Shown here one piece after another: positions 12,525 to 23,400 of a stretch of 64,000 nt of DNA. Location: the NCBI GenBank assembly GCA_930367205.1, contig OV884011.1, forward strand, positions 168,465,226 through 168,529,225, in the 5' to 3' direction. Source of the DNA: Acanthosoma haemorrhoidale. Taxonomy: Eukaryota; Arthropoda; Insecta; Hemiptera; Acanthosomatidae. Every line of letters begins with the position of its first letter. The stretch's first letter is position 1. A model generated the notes under the pieces. It was not told where the DNA came from, ran no database searches, and worked only from the letters and a program-made list of their open reading frames with translations. The translations under genes and the position numbers were made by a program.

Positions 12525-12529
12525 GCCGT

Positions 12530-12720
12530 TTTTAAATTGTTGAGTCGCCGCGGTGTCGTTTCCGTCACATGACGAAATAGCGGTGCACCGTACAGCAGAG
12601 CAGGCCTGAGTACACTCTTATATATCATGAGCTTGAGGCGCAGTGATAGATTGGGGGAAGTCAATAAATGTGTAAACCGGTAAGACTTCATGCGTGTCTG
12701 CTTCAACTTCCTCGCAAAAT
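12530..12720 (-). pseudogene. LINE ORF2 fragment (Jockey-like), proximal piece
   Basis: Minus-strand translation gives a stretch from MKQTRMKSYRFTHLL through LMIYKSVLRPALLYGAP to RRLNNLKTA. This is the characteristic region after the reverse transcriptase core of Jockey-like LINEs, where K.LLY...LRP...YG is widely shared. The frame is interrupted by the solo LTR at the TA site next to the GCCGT duplication, and its continuation is at 11,283-11,414. It is a nonfunctional remnant. Confidence 0.75.
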
Positions 12721-12760
12721 GGTCACTAAAACGGAGTTGTTAAATTAATTTATGGACAAC

Positions 12761-12796
12761 GTTTCGACTTATATGGACAAGGTACGTCTTCATCAG
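12761..12796 (-). ncRNA. Hammerhead-like motif of a Penelope-like element remnant
   Basis: On the minus strand the segment reads CTGATGA, then GAC and GTC able to form a short stem II around a 17-nt loop, then GAAAC. This is the order of a hammerhead ribozyme core. Penelope-like retroelements are known to carry such motifs in their terminal repeats. An unpaired A precedes the GAC arm and the flanking stems are weak, so this copy may be inactive. No Penelope reverse transcriptase was recognised nearby. Confidence 0.45.
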
Positions 12797-12799
12797 GTC

Positions 12800-15700
12800 C
12801 TAGTTGCAAAGAGATATTGCCTGCTTCAGAGATTTTTACGTTCAGCTCTAGAGAATGATTCGACCCGTCAACATCTCAAACATTGTTCATTAATAAATTC
12901 GATGAAAACCTAACAACTCATTCATTCATCGCTAATAATCAAAGCACACTATTGTAACATTATCTCGTTACATAGAAATAGAGTACTCTGTTTATGACAG
13001 CTATTAAAGATAAAATAGTCACATTTATGTAAGTGTATTGTTGCTTCTCCTTTATTATACATTAATCTTTATTAGTTTTTTTTTTTTTCAGCCCTACTTG
13101 GAAGACAATTATTGTAACACGTTGGGGCTCGTATAGATTGACTTATAAAGGGAGTCCAATGTTAGCTATTGAGAAATAACTTCCATGTGTCCAAGGGTTT
13201 TTGCCAGTGCACCACGAATCAACCAAACACGGACAGTAATTATATACAAACTAGAATAAAATAAAATTGTTCAGGGTTTTTTCGTAAATTTCATCTTTAT
13301 TTTATTACTTACAAGGTCAGCCACGCTTGCTGTCCTCTACTGAAAGGGGAAAAATTAAATTTTCTAATGTTGGTAATAACACAGGATTTGGACGAAATTT
13401 AAACGTGTTAAGAAACATTAAGTTGAATAAATTGCGTAGTGGAAAATGTTTGCTGCTTGGAGAATCTAGCTTGCTACAAAAATTTGTGTTTGTACTTTTT
13501 TAAGATTACTGAAAACGAATTTGAACTTGTTTTTTTTTCTGAAATTTTTGTAGCTTACTTTATTTTATGCGTCTTCTGTTTTTTGTAAGTTTTTAATCGT
13601 CTAATCCGGCGTATATATTTCATATTCTGTCTAAAAATACAAATAGAATAACTAGTCCTTCGACTAGATAGGTCAAAGACGGATATCCTACTATAAAAAT
13701 AGAGTTAAACTAAAAATATTATTTTCTCTTAGGTAAAAAGCAAGTGGTATGACTAAAACGTCGGTGACTAAACATCCTCTGTAAGTTGTTTTCCTGGATC
13801 ACTTTATGAAATTTCAAGCTTCAGATTGACTCTCGGATTTCTTAAAAACTCCTCCGAAACTGCATTTTTAGTCAGAAGAAAGCAGCCATGTTGTTTTTTT
13901 TTCCAAGAAGACGAAGCGTTTTATGATTTGTCGTTTATGGCTAGGTAAACTGGGGCTTGTTTTCGAGGAAACGTGATAAAAAAAAAAACGAGGTAAAAAA
14001 GTGCAAAACACTTTTTGAAAAGGTCAAAAGGGCCTTTAGATTAAAAAAAAAAAACCTGCTACCTCTGTACAGACAGACATCGTAGAAACACGAACAAAAA
14101 GTGAAATGCACTGAGTCAGCGAGTTATTACGTAGCGTTATCGTCGCTTATCACTTTTCGGGCAGTCTGAAAAATGCAACCAATGTAACTTACCGAAAGAG
14201 CTTGTCGTTTTTTTTGTAACTTGTGGGGAGACGTAAGACATTGCGTCTATTTCTTCCAGTTGTACTATTACACAAAGTTGTATTAGAAGAAAATAACCAA
14301 GTCTTCTACTTCATGAAGCAAACGTGGCTCAAAGAAATGAAATATTATTATTGTATTATACACAGCCATAAATATAAACTCGGGTATGAGGAGTCTGAAA
14401 CGTTCTAAGGTACAGCTTTTCTTAACTTAGCAATAACCATTACATTATACAATTTGGGAAATACTAGGTTGACCCAATTTCAGGTTGTTTGTGGTTTTTG
14501 TTATAATTAACATTACGTAATTGATTTAAAAAAAACTAAAAAAAAAAACTAGAGCCACTGAAGGCGACCAGTTGGATGCAACATCTGCTTTCCCTTCGTT
14601 AAATGATGTCAACAACGTTGAGGAGAAGGGAGACCACTTTTAGTTATAATCATTTTAATGATTTGTCTCACAACCGATCGACTAAATGGTATATTGTTGA
14701 GGTATTTAAAGCCAAGGCCTCTCACGCTGCGGTTTTGTTGACAAATCCCTGGAATGTCATTTGTCTGAATTATAAAAAGTGGGAAGCAATAAAAATCAGA
14801 CATGAGAGAAACGCCTGGAAAGAGTGTTGAGTAAAGAAAATAAGAAGCAGCGGAGAGGCCGAATCTGAGGTTACACCTTCAGCTTACCAACACCACCATT
14901 AAAATCTCTTTGGAACCTAGTCTCCATTATCTTCGTCTAAAACTTTATATGATTTATTTTCTTAGATAGCCTGTAGAGGGTAAATAGTGTCATTAAGGTT
15001 GTTAATAGTTTTGCCAGAAATCGATTTACTTTAACTTCACGAATGAATGTCACATGTGATGTTAAATTGCTTACATGTCCTGAGATCGAAGATTCAAAAG
15101 CATACCGTCACAAATAAATGATAATCTAAGTACTGTATTTGCATTCCCTAAAGTTCGCAGCTAAGTTGGCATTACTTTCCTGAACCTTCTTTACAAAACA
15201 CACATTTAGTCTGAGATTTAGGAAATCTTTTTTTTTTTTCATTGTGAATAAATGAATCATGGACGTAATAGTATTTTCCTGAATTTATAGTGGATGCCGA
15301 GTAAGTATCGGCTCCTTGGTAACTTAAGTACTTCAGTGAGTTACTTAAATACTTAGTATAGAATCATTGTCGAAAAAATAATGGAAATTTTATCAAAAAT
15401 AGCTCATTAAGCCATATCAGATCAGGTTCTGTCATTATTGCCACTGTTGAAATGTCTTTAAATGTGTGATCTCTAAATATTAAATTGGTTCTGAGCTATG
15501 ACTTGAGGAAATGCCAACATTTAGTAAATTGAATCTTTCTTGGTTTTTTCTTCCTAAGATTGTATTTATTTTCGATATATTATAATTACATTTCCAGAGG
15601 ATGTGGAATTAATAATAGATTGATAGTGAAAATACGAAATTGCTAGTACTATCCGACTCGAGGACATGTTATAGTGCCAGCGGTGGGAGATTTAAACGGC

Positions 15701-16439
15701 CTCTCTTCCAGCTACCTGAAAGCGTCAGGTATTCTTGAATATTTTTTGTCACCCTCCCCCGAGGCCATAACTCTGTGGCCCGTGAAGACATGGAGAGACG
15801 GATGTTTGCGGACCGGACAGTACCGGGGGTAACACGGGGGCGAGGAGGTGGGGTCAAACCTGCCCCGGGTCCCGTTCTCGCTCATTCACTCCCGGCTCAT
15901 TTCTCGACTATCCTCTCTCTGCTGCTGATGGCCTCTCGAACCTGTGGTACTCCAGGGTGTGTTCTCTTGTAGGGCGCCGTCGTCCCTTTAGTAGAGTAAT
16001 CGGAGTTGGCCGGTCCCATGTCCTGGCGATTACTCATTGCACAGGCACGTACGCCCAAGCACCATACTCACACATACGCCTAAATAGATGAGGAAATATG
16101 AACAAGTCTTTAGAGCCAGCGTGGGAACAGGCAGCCTAAGGCAACCATCGGTACTGCCCGGACGAAAAACGTTGGCTCATATGTCACGCACCTCGGAGCC
16201 TGTTGTAGGCCCATCTCTCTTACTGCTCACTCTTTCTTAGTCACTTATTGTATCTTACAGATTCACTTTAAATCGTAAATATGTCATATCAAAGTCATGC
16301 TAACGTAAAGCGACTAACAAGAAAAGTAAGCAGTTCTTCTTACAAAAGAATTCAAAAATAATTATTTAAAAACACCGAAGGTAATTCTATTCACTAAACG
16401 TAAGCCCAAACTAATAAATAAAAACTGTAATCGAATGGT
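12800..16439. other. Unassigned AT-rich DNA
   Basis: No gene recognised. A-runs occur at about 13,978-13,988 and 14,043-14,054, and a GC-richer island at about 15,690-16,060. Frames of 60-75 codons at 14,223, 14,603 and 15,669 (minus) show no domain. Confidence 0.4.
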
Positions 16440-16740
16440 ACCAAACTATTAACTTCTTAGGCGTAATCTTGGACAAAAGCTTAACGCCTTACATGAATTA
16501 TATTAAGGCAAGTTTTCCAACTGCTGTTTCCATTGCTTTGTAAAACATCCAAACTACCACTAAAGTTTAACGCAATAGTTAATAAAATGCTTGTCAGGCC
16601 TCTATTAACCTGTGCTGATAAAGGTGATCCATCCTGGAATATGACCTGTATTAGTAACTTTCTTAAACTGCAGAAAAACATAACTAATTTACCGAGGCGG
16701 TATTTACATCTCTCGACTACATGATACCGCTCACATGGAC
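16440..16740 (+). pseudogene. LINE reverse-transcriptase fragment
   Basis: The plus strand encodes VNFLGVILDKSLT followed, after a frameshift, by LPLKFNAIVNKMLVRPLLTC. The pattern FLGV.LD and, about 45 residues later, ......K..VRPLLTC is that of the thumb region of Jockey-like LINE reverse transcriptases. Only about 100 residues remain, broken by at least one frameshift. It is a dead 5'- and 3'-truncated copy. Confidence 0.65.
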
Positions 16741-19700
16741 ATTATTTCATAGTAAAATAAATAAAGTTGCTGAAAATTTTAACCACAATAATTTTGTAAA
16801 AAGCGTTGTGAATAATGTATCATCAAGATAGGAGATGAATACATGAAAGACATTCATTTTATTTTTAAGAACCACTGAAAATAAGTATCTGCACGTTTTT
16901 TTGTTCCTGTTTTTTATAAATAAGCCAATATTTACATATATTTTAGTTTTACAGTTATTATAAAAAATTTAATAGTTTTAGTTTAGAAGCGCTCTGGCGA
17001 CTATGTCCATTGAACCCTTGTAACGTAAAACAAAATCAAGAAAATTATTTAATACTTAAAAAAAGGAAAAGATCTACTCCGAATTTAAGAGAAAAAAACT
17101 ATTTTTGTAGCCCATCTTATGACAAAACAGCTATAGGAAATATTTAACCAGTGAATATTTCGTGTAATTTTTATATTCTTGTTATTTTTTTGTAAATTAT
17201 TGATACAACAAAGGTTACTAACAGTGCCACACACACACTTATCCTATGATGTAACATATTTAATAAACAATTATTTGATGATAGAAAAGAAGGACTGGAT
17301 AAAGTGAATGTTCTTCAAACATTTGAAAGGTAGAGCCTCGCGCATAGCCGACACATAACTGAAGCAATGACCAAGGAGAGTCAGAATAAATTACGAGGGG
17401 CAACAACTCCACAATTCAGCTTCCGACTTTAAATTATTAGTGAAATTAACATTCTTGGTATCGCTAGACTGGATTTTTAAGGTACAACATCGACTGTTTG
17501 TTGGTTCAAAACCCTTGTTTGATCTGCGGCTCCAGGCAGTAACCCTACTCATAATGGAATGTTAACGAACCTGAGCACTTAATAAATATATATATATGTA
17601 TTTGTATGTTACAGATTGACTCATTTCTGCAAGGGTCAAGACAATGGACGGATTGAAAATATTTCCGCACCACTACCACTACTGGAGTACATAAATACCA
17701 AGAAGATAATGGACTCACTTTCACAGTTCATACTCGACTTTTGACTAGGATCAATCAACTACTAAGTTAAATGGTTACATTCAGCAACAACTTAACAAAG
17801 ACAGTGATATAAAGCTGTAATTTAATGAATGGACCATTTAAACAAATAGTAGAGACCATTGTGAAGAAGCAAAGTTTATAGTAAACTGAGGAACAACAAT
17901 CACTTTTTAGTTTCTTTATAATTAGTTTATTGCATGCTCTTAATTGTTTCTATACTTCATTTCTGTGCTTAATTTTATTTGCCTTTCTTCAGATTATTTT
18001 ACTTTACATTGATATAAAATGAACTGGGTACACTTTACGTACATGATATATAGTTCTTAGGTTGTAGTGCTGTACAAGATTTAGTAAACACATTCCTTCC
18101 TGATAGGGATACTATAAGCATGGAACAAATGTAATAATATATACATATGCATGTGGAATTTCAATAAAGCACAAACCCTGTCAGTGGAAGTGGGAACTAT
18201 CTGAACATAAACCACAAGCTGTGGTTAGTCGCTTCAAAACTTATTTCAGGCCAGACCAAGCAATATAAGTTAGCCAGCTGGCTGAAATTGAAATGGTTTC
18301 TGGCTCGCTATTTGTGAGGTTGAATGCACTTGGACCGACCTAAGGCAAATTCCTTCTTCATTTATATTCTGGTATAGCCTGGTATAGGTGAACTTCTCTA
18401 CAGGAAAATGGTAGATAAATGTAGAACAGATACCTGCTCCTTCACTGGCTCAACAGAGAACTATTACATAAAACACCAACTTGACAGAGCCCGACAAATA
18501 TATAGGTAAACATTATTATTTCTGCATAACCTTCGACTAAAATTTTGAAAAGAAAATGTCTTTTCAAGAAGGTGAAGATCTCGGAGTAGATGACAATAAA
18601 CTATTGGCAAGGACAGGTGTATGCCATTGTAAAAATAACAAAACACCTACAATATTCCATACTAAATAATTTAATTGAGAGCACAACATCGGTGCAGAAG
18701 GAGAAACAACTCTTTGGCTGTTCTGTTTCCCAGATAACACCTTCTCTCTTGTCCGGTTGAAGGTAAGCATCGGATTATCGAAGATGACGGACTATCCAGG
18801 ATGTACTCGCTATGTGCCTTTACCACCTGCTGCGCGGAAGATTCTTGAGAGACCTATGCCAAGGCATGGCATTCTTCAACAGCCCAGAGAACCCTCGGCC
18901 ACAAAAACCTTCCCCCCTCGTGCAGAGGTTGACAGTTTAAAAGCAAAAAACTCCTGGGACAGATACGGCAGTCGATGCTCTCTCCTCTTCCTTTTGCTCT
19001 TTCTTCTCTCCCTCTCTCCCATCCTCCTTCATATCGACAACTCCTGCTCCTCCAGATTGTTCCTAAGTGGCCGATCTGTCTTGTCTTGAGTATAACTTGA
19101 TACTCCAAGTGGGTGCCTACAGGTTTTTGCCAAATAATTTACACCAATAAATTTTATTCGTATTAGTCAGTATTAGTAAGTGTGATGAGTGAATCGTCGG
19201 AAAAGGTTGTTTTTATAAAATTTGTTATACCATTTGAGACAGTGAGGTATTTAAAATGTCATGTGGAATTGACATCCAAACAAACGATAAGACATGACGA
19301 GTATATGGGGAGAAAAAGGACAAACCCCAAACCTTACCTTCCAATAAGTATTTTTTTGGTTTTTTAACAAGACAAAAAAGTGTTGCATTTGCTTCTGAAT
19401 TAATGAATAATTCATATAACATGCAAATATCCAAATAAATTAAGTCCTTTTTTGTTTATTGTGAACTCAATTACAGTGAAAAAATCCTAGCATAGGCCAA
19501 ATTCATTTAAATTAATGGATAATAATTAACTTGTTTTAATTCAAATTAATCTACAATCAATTAATTTACAATCAAATTTACCATTAACAATTTAAGTACA
19601 TTTTGTAATATTTCAAATTTATGATAAAGATGCAATATGTCAAAGAAGTGAAAATAGTAGGTACTTATGTAGGAATGAAATTTAAAAATCAGTAACACAG

Positions 19701-19765
19701 TCTCAACGTGAACAGTTTTTAATCTCAAAAGTCTTCAGAGTCTGAAGAAATAGTATGTAAATTTG
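16741..19765. other. Unassigned AT-rich DNA
   Basis: A short TA-repeat lies at about 17,588-17,600. A GC-richer island at about 18,775-19,095 has overlapping frames on both strands (110 and 84 codons) without a recognisable domain or splice context. Confidence 0.4.
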
Positions 19766-21100
19766 AAACAAACTTGTTTAAACTATCATGTCAGCTTTCA
19801 TTTGAAGTGCTTGCGATGTCTTCGTCAACTTTCTTGTTCTTTCTGGCCATGTCTCTCTTTGAAGCAATTAAAGGGATCAGACATAATAAGCAGATTTTTC
19901 ATAAGATCCTTACTAGTGTTATGCCTTGAAGATTTTCAGTGTGTGCTAGCCTACTTTTGCGAAATGCTTAATGCATTTTTTCCAGAGCCTCTTTAGATAA
20001 CTGTCCTATTGGTAAGTCGTAAAAGTCAAATACGTCAATGCCATGGACTAATAATTTATGCACACTACTGGGCATATAGTACCATCTATAAATCTGCGAA
20101 AATAAGCCTTTGGTTTCTTTGATAAGGTCATTCAGTTTGTCAAGATCGGTTGTTTTACTTAATGATATTACTCTTAAAATAATTGAGAAGTTTGGTATTA
20201 AGTTTTCGTCCGTCCATTTCAGTAACTTCTGCACTAAATTGGTGGTTAGAAAAAAAATCACCTTCCAATGTTGCATTCCTTAGCACTTACGAAACCTTGT
20301 TTGGGCTTCATCGACTATTAAGCCGAATTGGGATTTAAATTCCAATTGAATCATCATTTCTTCGCTTTCAAAGAGTGCTTATTTTTTCAGGGCCTCTAAC
20401 TTGCCATGATTTAAAAGGTACCCCGTATGCTGTATGTAGAAAACTTCAAAGGCTCGTATCCAGATTTGATGAAGTTCATTTCAGTTTGCCATTTTGCTCC
20501 ACAGATCTAGCACGTTGAAGTAGAATTAGAAATAGAAAGTAGAAGAGAAAATGAAAAGTAGCATTAAGAGTGCTATCGTTTACACTACACTTTTTGAGAT
20601 TTTGAATTTGAACTCTTGTTTCTCATTCTTCCTTTAAAACAAGATTATGGACATTCTATGGTGAAAATAAGCTTATTTGTTCGACATTATATCGGTGAGG
20701 ACGGGCACTCATTAATCCTTAAGGGAATGCCTGATTTTGTATCAATTAACTTTATTTGTGAAATAAGCACTCTTAAATAGTCATCCGGATTTTCATCGTC
20801 ACTAAATTTATTCTTAAATATCCCATTGACATCAAAACCCCATTTACAAATCAAAGTGGCTGTTATATCACCATTTATTTGAAATGATTTCTGCAGTCGT
20901 ATTCAAGGCATCTTGAAGTTTTACTGCTGCAACTAATTCTTTCACTGTCATATTTGGAGGTAAATATTGTTGTTTTGTACAAGCTGGGAAAATAGTCGTT
21001 ATTTATTGCGTTGACTATTTTTCTCAGAATTTTGTACTTACTTTCAGATATATCGAAGGATAATGCTTCAGTTGGTGTTAAGCATTTCCACTGAGTGTCT
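19766..21100 (-). pseudogene. Decayed transposon-type multi-copy protein gene
   Basis: The minus strand carries, in order and with frameshifts, blocks resembling a multi-copy protein found in transposon-rich insect genomes. They are: ITATLICKWGFDVNG at about 20,850; RVLISQIKLIDTKSGIPLR; a block beginning FGLIVDEAQ at about 20,330; and a 102-codon frame (20,276-19,968) with FSIILRVISLSKTTD, YRWYYMPSSVHKLLVHG and DLPIGQLSKEALEK, followed by RKSRLAHT in another frame. The conserved order over 1.3 kb, all on one strand, argues for one gene broken by many indels rather than chance frames. From memory of such families, the WYYMP..VHK.L.HG...I...LPIG.LSEEA pattern is typical of an unnamed repeat-encoded protein. 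I cannot assign a function or transposon class. No terminal repeats were found. Confidence 0.55.
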
Positions 21101-21375
21101 CAGGTAGTTCCTGATGACCTCCACCTGAACGATAATGCTGCAGATTACAGTTCATCTGGTGTTTTACTTGTCGATCGGATGTTCTTAACCGCCTTTATTT
21201 TTGTCTTCGTAGAGCTGTCTTCTAAATCTTATTTTGGCTGTCCACCAGTTTTCCTGGAGGGTACAGATGATTCGGCTCGCTAGTTTTTAGATATGTAAAC
21301 GAAAGGGATATCCATCTAATTTTTATGTTTAATGTATATGTTTTTCTTACATTGACACACCAAGACTCACAAAAC

Positions 21376-21402
21376 GTTTCAATGAAGGTCGAACCTCATC
21401 AG
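21376..21402 (-). ncRNA. Second hammerhead-like motif (degenerate)
   Basis: The minus strand reads CTGATGA, then GGT-TCG-ACC as a small hairpin, a 6-nt spacer, then GAAAC. The core elements are those of the site at 12,761-12,796, but the spacer disrupts the standard junction. It probably marks a second Penelope-like terminal fragment in the same orientation. The flanking terminal sequences were not aligned in detail. Confidence 0.35.
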
Positions 21403-22069
21403 AGCGAGCACCCATTTAATTTAAAATAGTCGACTATTTAGTGTCAATTTCTGTCAATGGATGAATTGACTCGCCAGACTACGAAAACATAGCCAATGGT
21501 TTTAGTGCGTTCTTAAAAAAAGAAATAAATCTCTGTCAGTAAAGTTGCATGATTTTTCAAAAGAGTCTAACACAGGACAATACAACAGACAATTTCACTC
21601 ATAGATCCCCACAATGGTTTGACCTTTTTTTTTTTTGAGAAATATAATTTTTAACGTGAAGAGAATTAATTAAAAGCTTTTGAGGGTATATTTGAAGTAA
21701 AATGGTACCTATTAAAAATGATTTTTTTTACCTGAAAAATTATAATATTTGTCATACTATCATAATATAATTGTAAAACTTACCAGTGGTTGAAGGATCC
21801 ATTGTGAATAAAGGAATACTACACCATTAAAATTTGCCGTGTTACGAGACTAAAAAGCTCTACTCAAATGAAATTAATTCTACTTAAATTCTAGTACCAG
21901 AAGCTAATGTTGACACTTGTTTACAAAACCTTTGACTAATATTAAACAAGCCTGAATCGTCCAAATGGAATAAACAAACACTTTATTTTGTCCTCCTATG
22001 TTGTTTTGGTTGATGTACTGTAGGTCGTAGCAATGCAAAAGAGCATCTCATTCGTGTTCTGTCATCATC
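21403..22069. other. Unassigned AT-rich DNA
   Basis: No gene or repeat partner recognised. Confidence 0.4.
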
Positions 22070-22382
22070 GGCAGGAACGTTGTAGTTTGTAAGTTAGTAT
22101 GTAAGTTTAGTTTTAGTCCCTTATTGTATATTGTAACCCGAAGGTGAGCCCCATCACCAAGTCCCTTTACATTGTATACATTTTTAACAAGAATCAGAAA
22201 ATGTTAGTTTTAAGACATGCACTCGTTAAAATGCTCTATGCAGTGCAAGGAGAAACCCTCAGTTCATATTATACCCTGTTATAACTTTAATTCGTTTAAA
22301 AAAAAATTACTCGCAGGGGATTTTTATAGATTTGAGAGCTTAGGGAAAAAAAAAAAAAAAAAAAAAAAAAAGAAAAAAAAAA
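22070..22382 (+). repeat. Dispersed retroposon-like repeat B, copy 2, with poly(A) tail
   Basis: The body matches 9,895-10,090 (same block order). It ends in TTTGAGAGCTTAGGG followed by A25, one G and A10 (about 22,347-22,382). The last 25-30 bases before the tail resemble the 3' end of repeat C at 30,770-30,795. A poly(A) tail marks it as a retroposon. The long lysine-rich frame here is an artefact of the A-run. Confidence 0.7.
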
Positions 22383-22904
22383 GAATTCTAAATCATAAAA
22401 CTTAACCATACAGAGTTCTCCATCTCCTATTTCCCAGATTGTTAGTCAATGCCTTGCGCTCACAGGGGCGAGAACAAAGACACACAGTGAAGAAAGTCTG
22501 ACGAGATGAGACAGGACTGTGCCCTGCTCTTCAAGGGTGTTGGGTTTCACTGCCGCCGCCCAACCACCAGTTTATTGCCTCCTTGTATCCTCCAAGTTTC
22601 AAAATATATTAGCCTTTATCTTTGTTAGCCCTAAGAGCAATTCGTATCATGAGAAACGCCTCAAGTAAACCTCGAAATGTTGTCATAAAGGAGATCAGAT
22701 TTAATTTTTAAGTTTAAAATATTATAGAAAGGAATGCCCCGGAGTCATCTTGTCTAAATGTGCATCAGAGCTTGTTATTAGTAATATACAGCTGTCCTTT
22801 ATCATATTTCACTTACAATTGAACGGCATTAAACAGTTATTTAGAACATTTTATTGATATAACATACTGTGGCTGAAGTATCCTAGATAAACGTAATTAA
22901 TAAC

Positions 22905-23400
22905 AAACCTTTATTTGAAGAAAATTAAAATCTGCCCCCTGCTAGGCAATAGAGTGTTGTGATTAAAAAACGTATTCATAACATATTTACAAATTCTTAT
23001 TCTCTCATTCATACCATACCTACTTACAAAATTACACTTATTCTCTCATTCATACCATACCTACAAATGTACACCTATTCTCTCATTCATACCATACCTA
23101 CTTACAAATTTACACTTATTCTCTCATTGATATCATAACTAATTACAAATTTACACTTATTCTCTCATTGATATCATACCTACTCACAAATTTACACTTA
23201 TTCTCTCATTGATATCATACCTACTTACAAATTTACACTTATTCTCTCATTCATACCGTATTTATAATATACATTTACACAATCAGGACATGAGGTGAGA
23301 AAACTAGCCAGAGCCTGACTCCCAGTGTCTAAATAGGTGTTTACAAAAGACACGGGGACCCTTCCGTTTTAATCTTCGAGACGTATAGGGATGTGAGCCA
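22905..23400 (-). mobile_element. 3' UTR copy of the Jockey-like LINE family (family J), with expanded tandem array
   Basis: Read on the minus strand the order is: a block matching the 3' UTR of the other copies (TTTTCTCACCTCATGTCCTGA, compare TTTCTGCAATCATGTCCTGA in the copy at 27,636-28,310), a tandem array, then a tail GGCAGATTTTAATTTTC and AATAAAGG. No coding region remains. It is a strongly 5'-truncated insertion of the family seen at 27.6, 28.8, 31.6 and 55.2 kb. Confidence 0.7.
22985..23262 (-). repeat. Tandem array, about 41-bp unit, roughly 7 copies
   Basis: Repeats of a unit containing TTATTCTCTCATTCATACCA and CTACTTACAAATTTACAC occur head to tail. One unit is shorter, and the later units have GATATCAT in place of CATACCAT. 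The reverse complement GGTATGAATGAGAGAATAAG resembles the partly duplicated 36-bp motif in the 3' UTR of sister LINE copies at 32,180-32,245. The array therefore grew from LINE 3' UTR sequence. Confidence 0.8.

Noticed and set aside
19968..20276. 102-codon minus frame as an intact small gene
   Set aside because: Related blocks continue on both sides in other frames, so it is one piece of a larger broken gene.
22217..22405. Lysine-rich 62-codon frame
   Set aside because: Produced by the poly(A) tail of repeat B.
22985..23262. CRISPR-like appearance of the 41-bp repeats
   Set aside because: Units are directly adjacent without unique spacers, they degrade gradually, and the host is a eukaryote; the array derives from a LINE 3' UTR.
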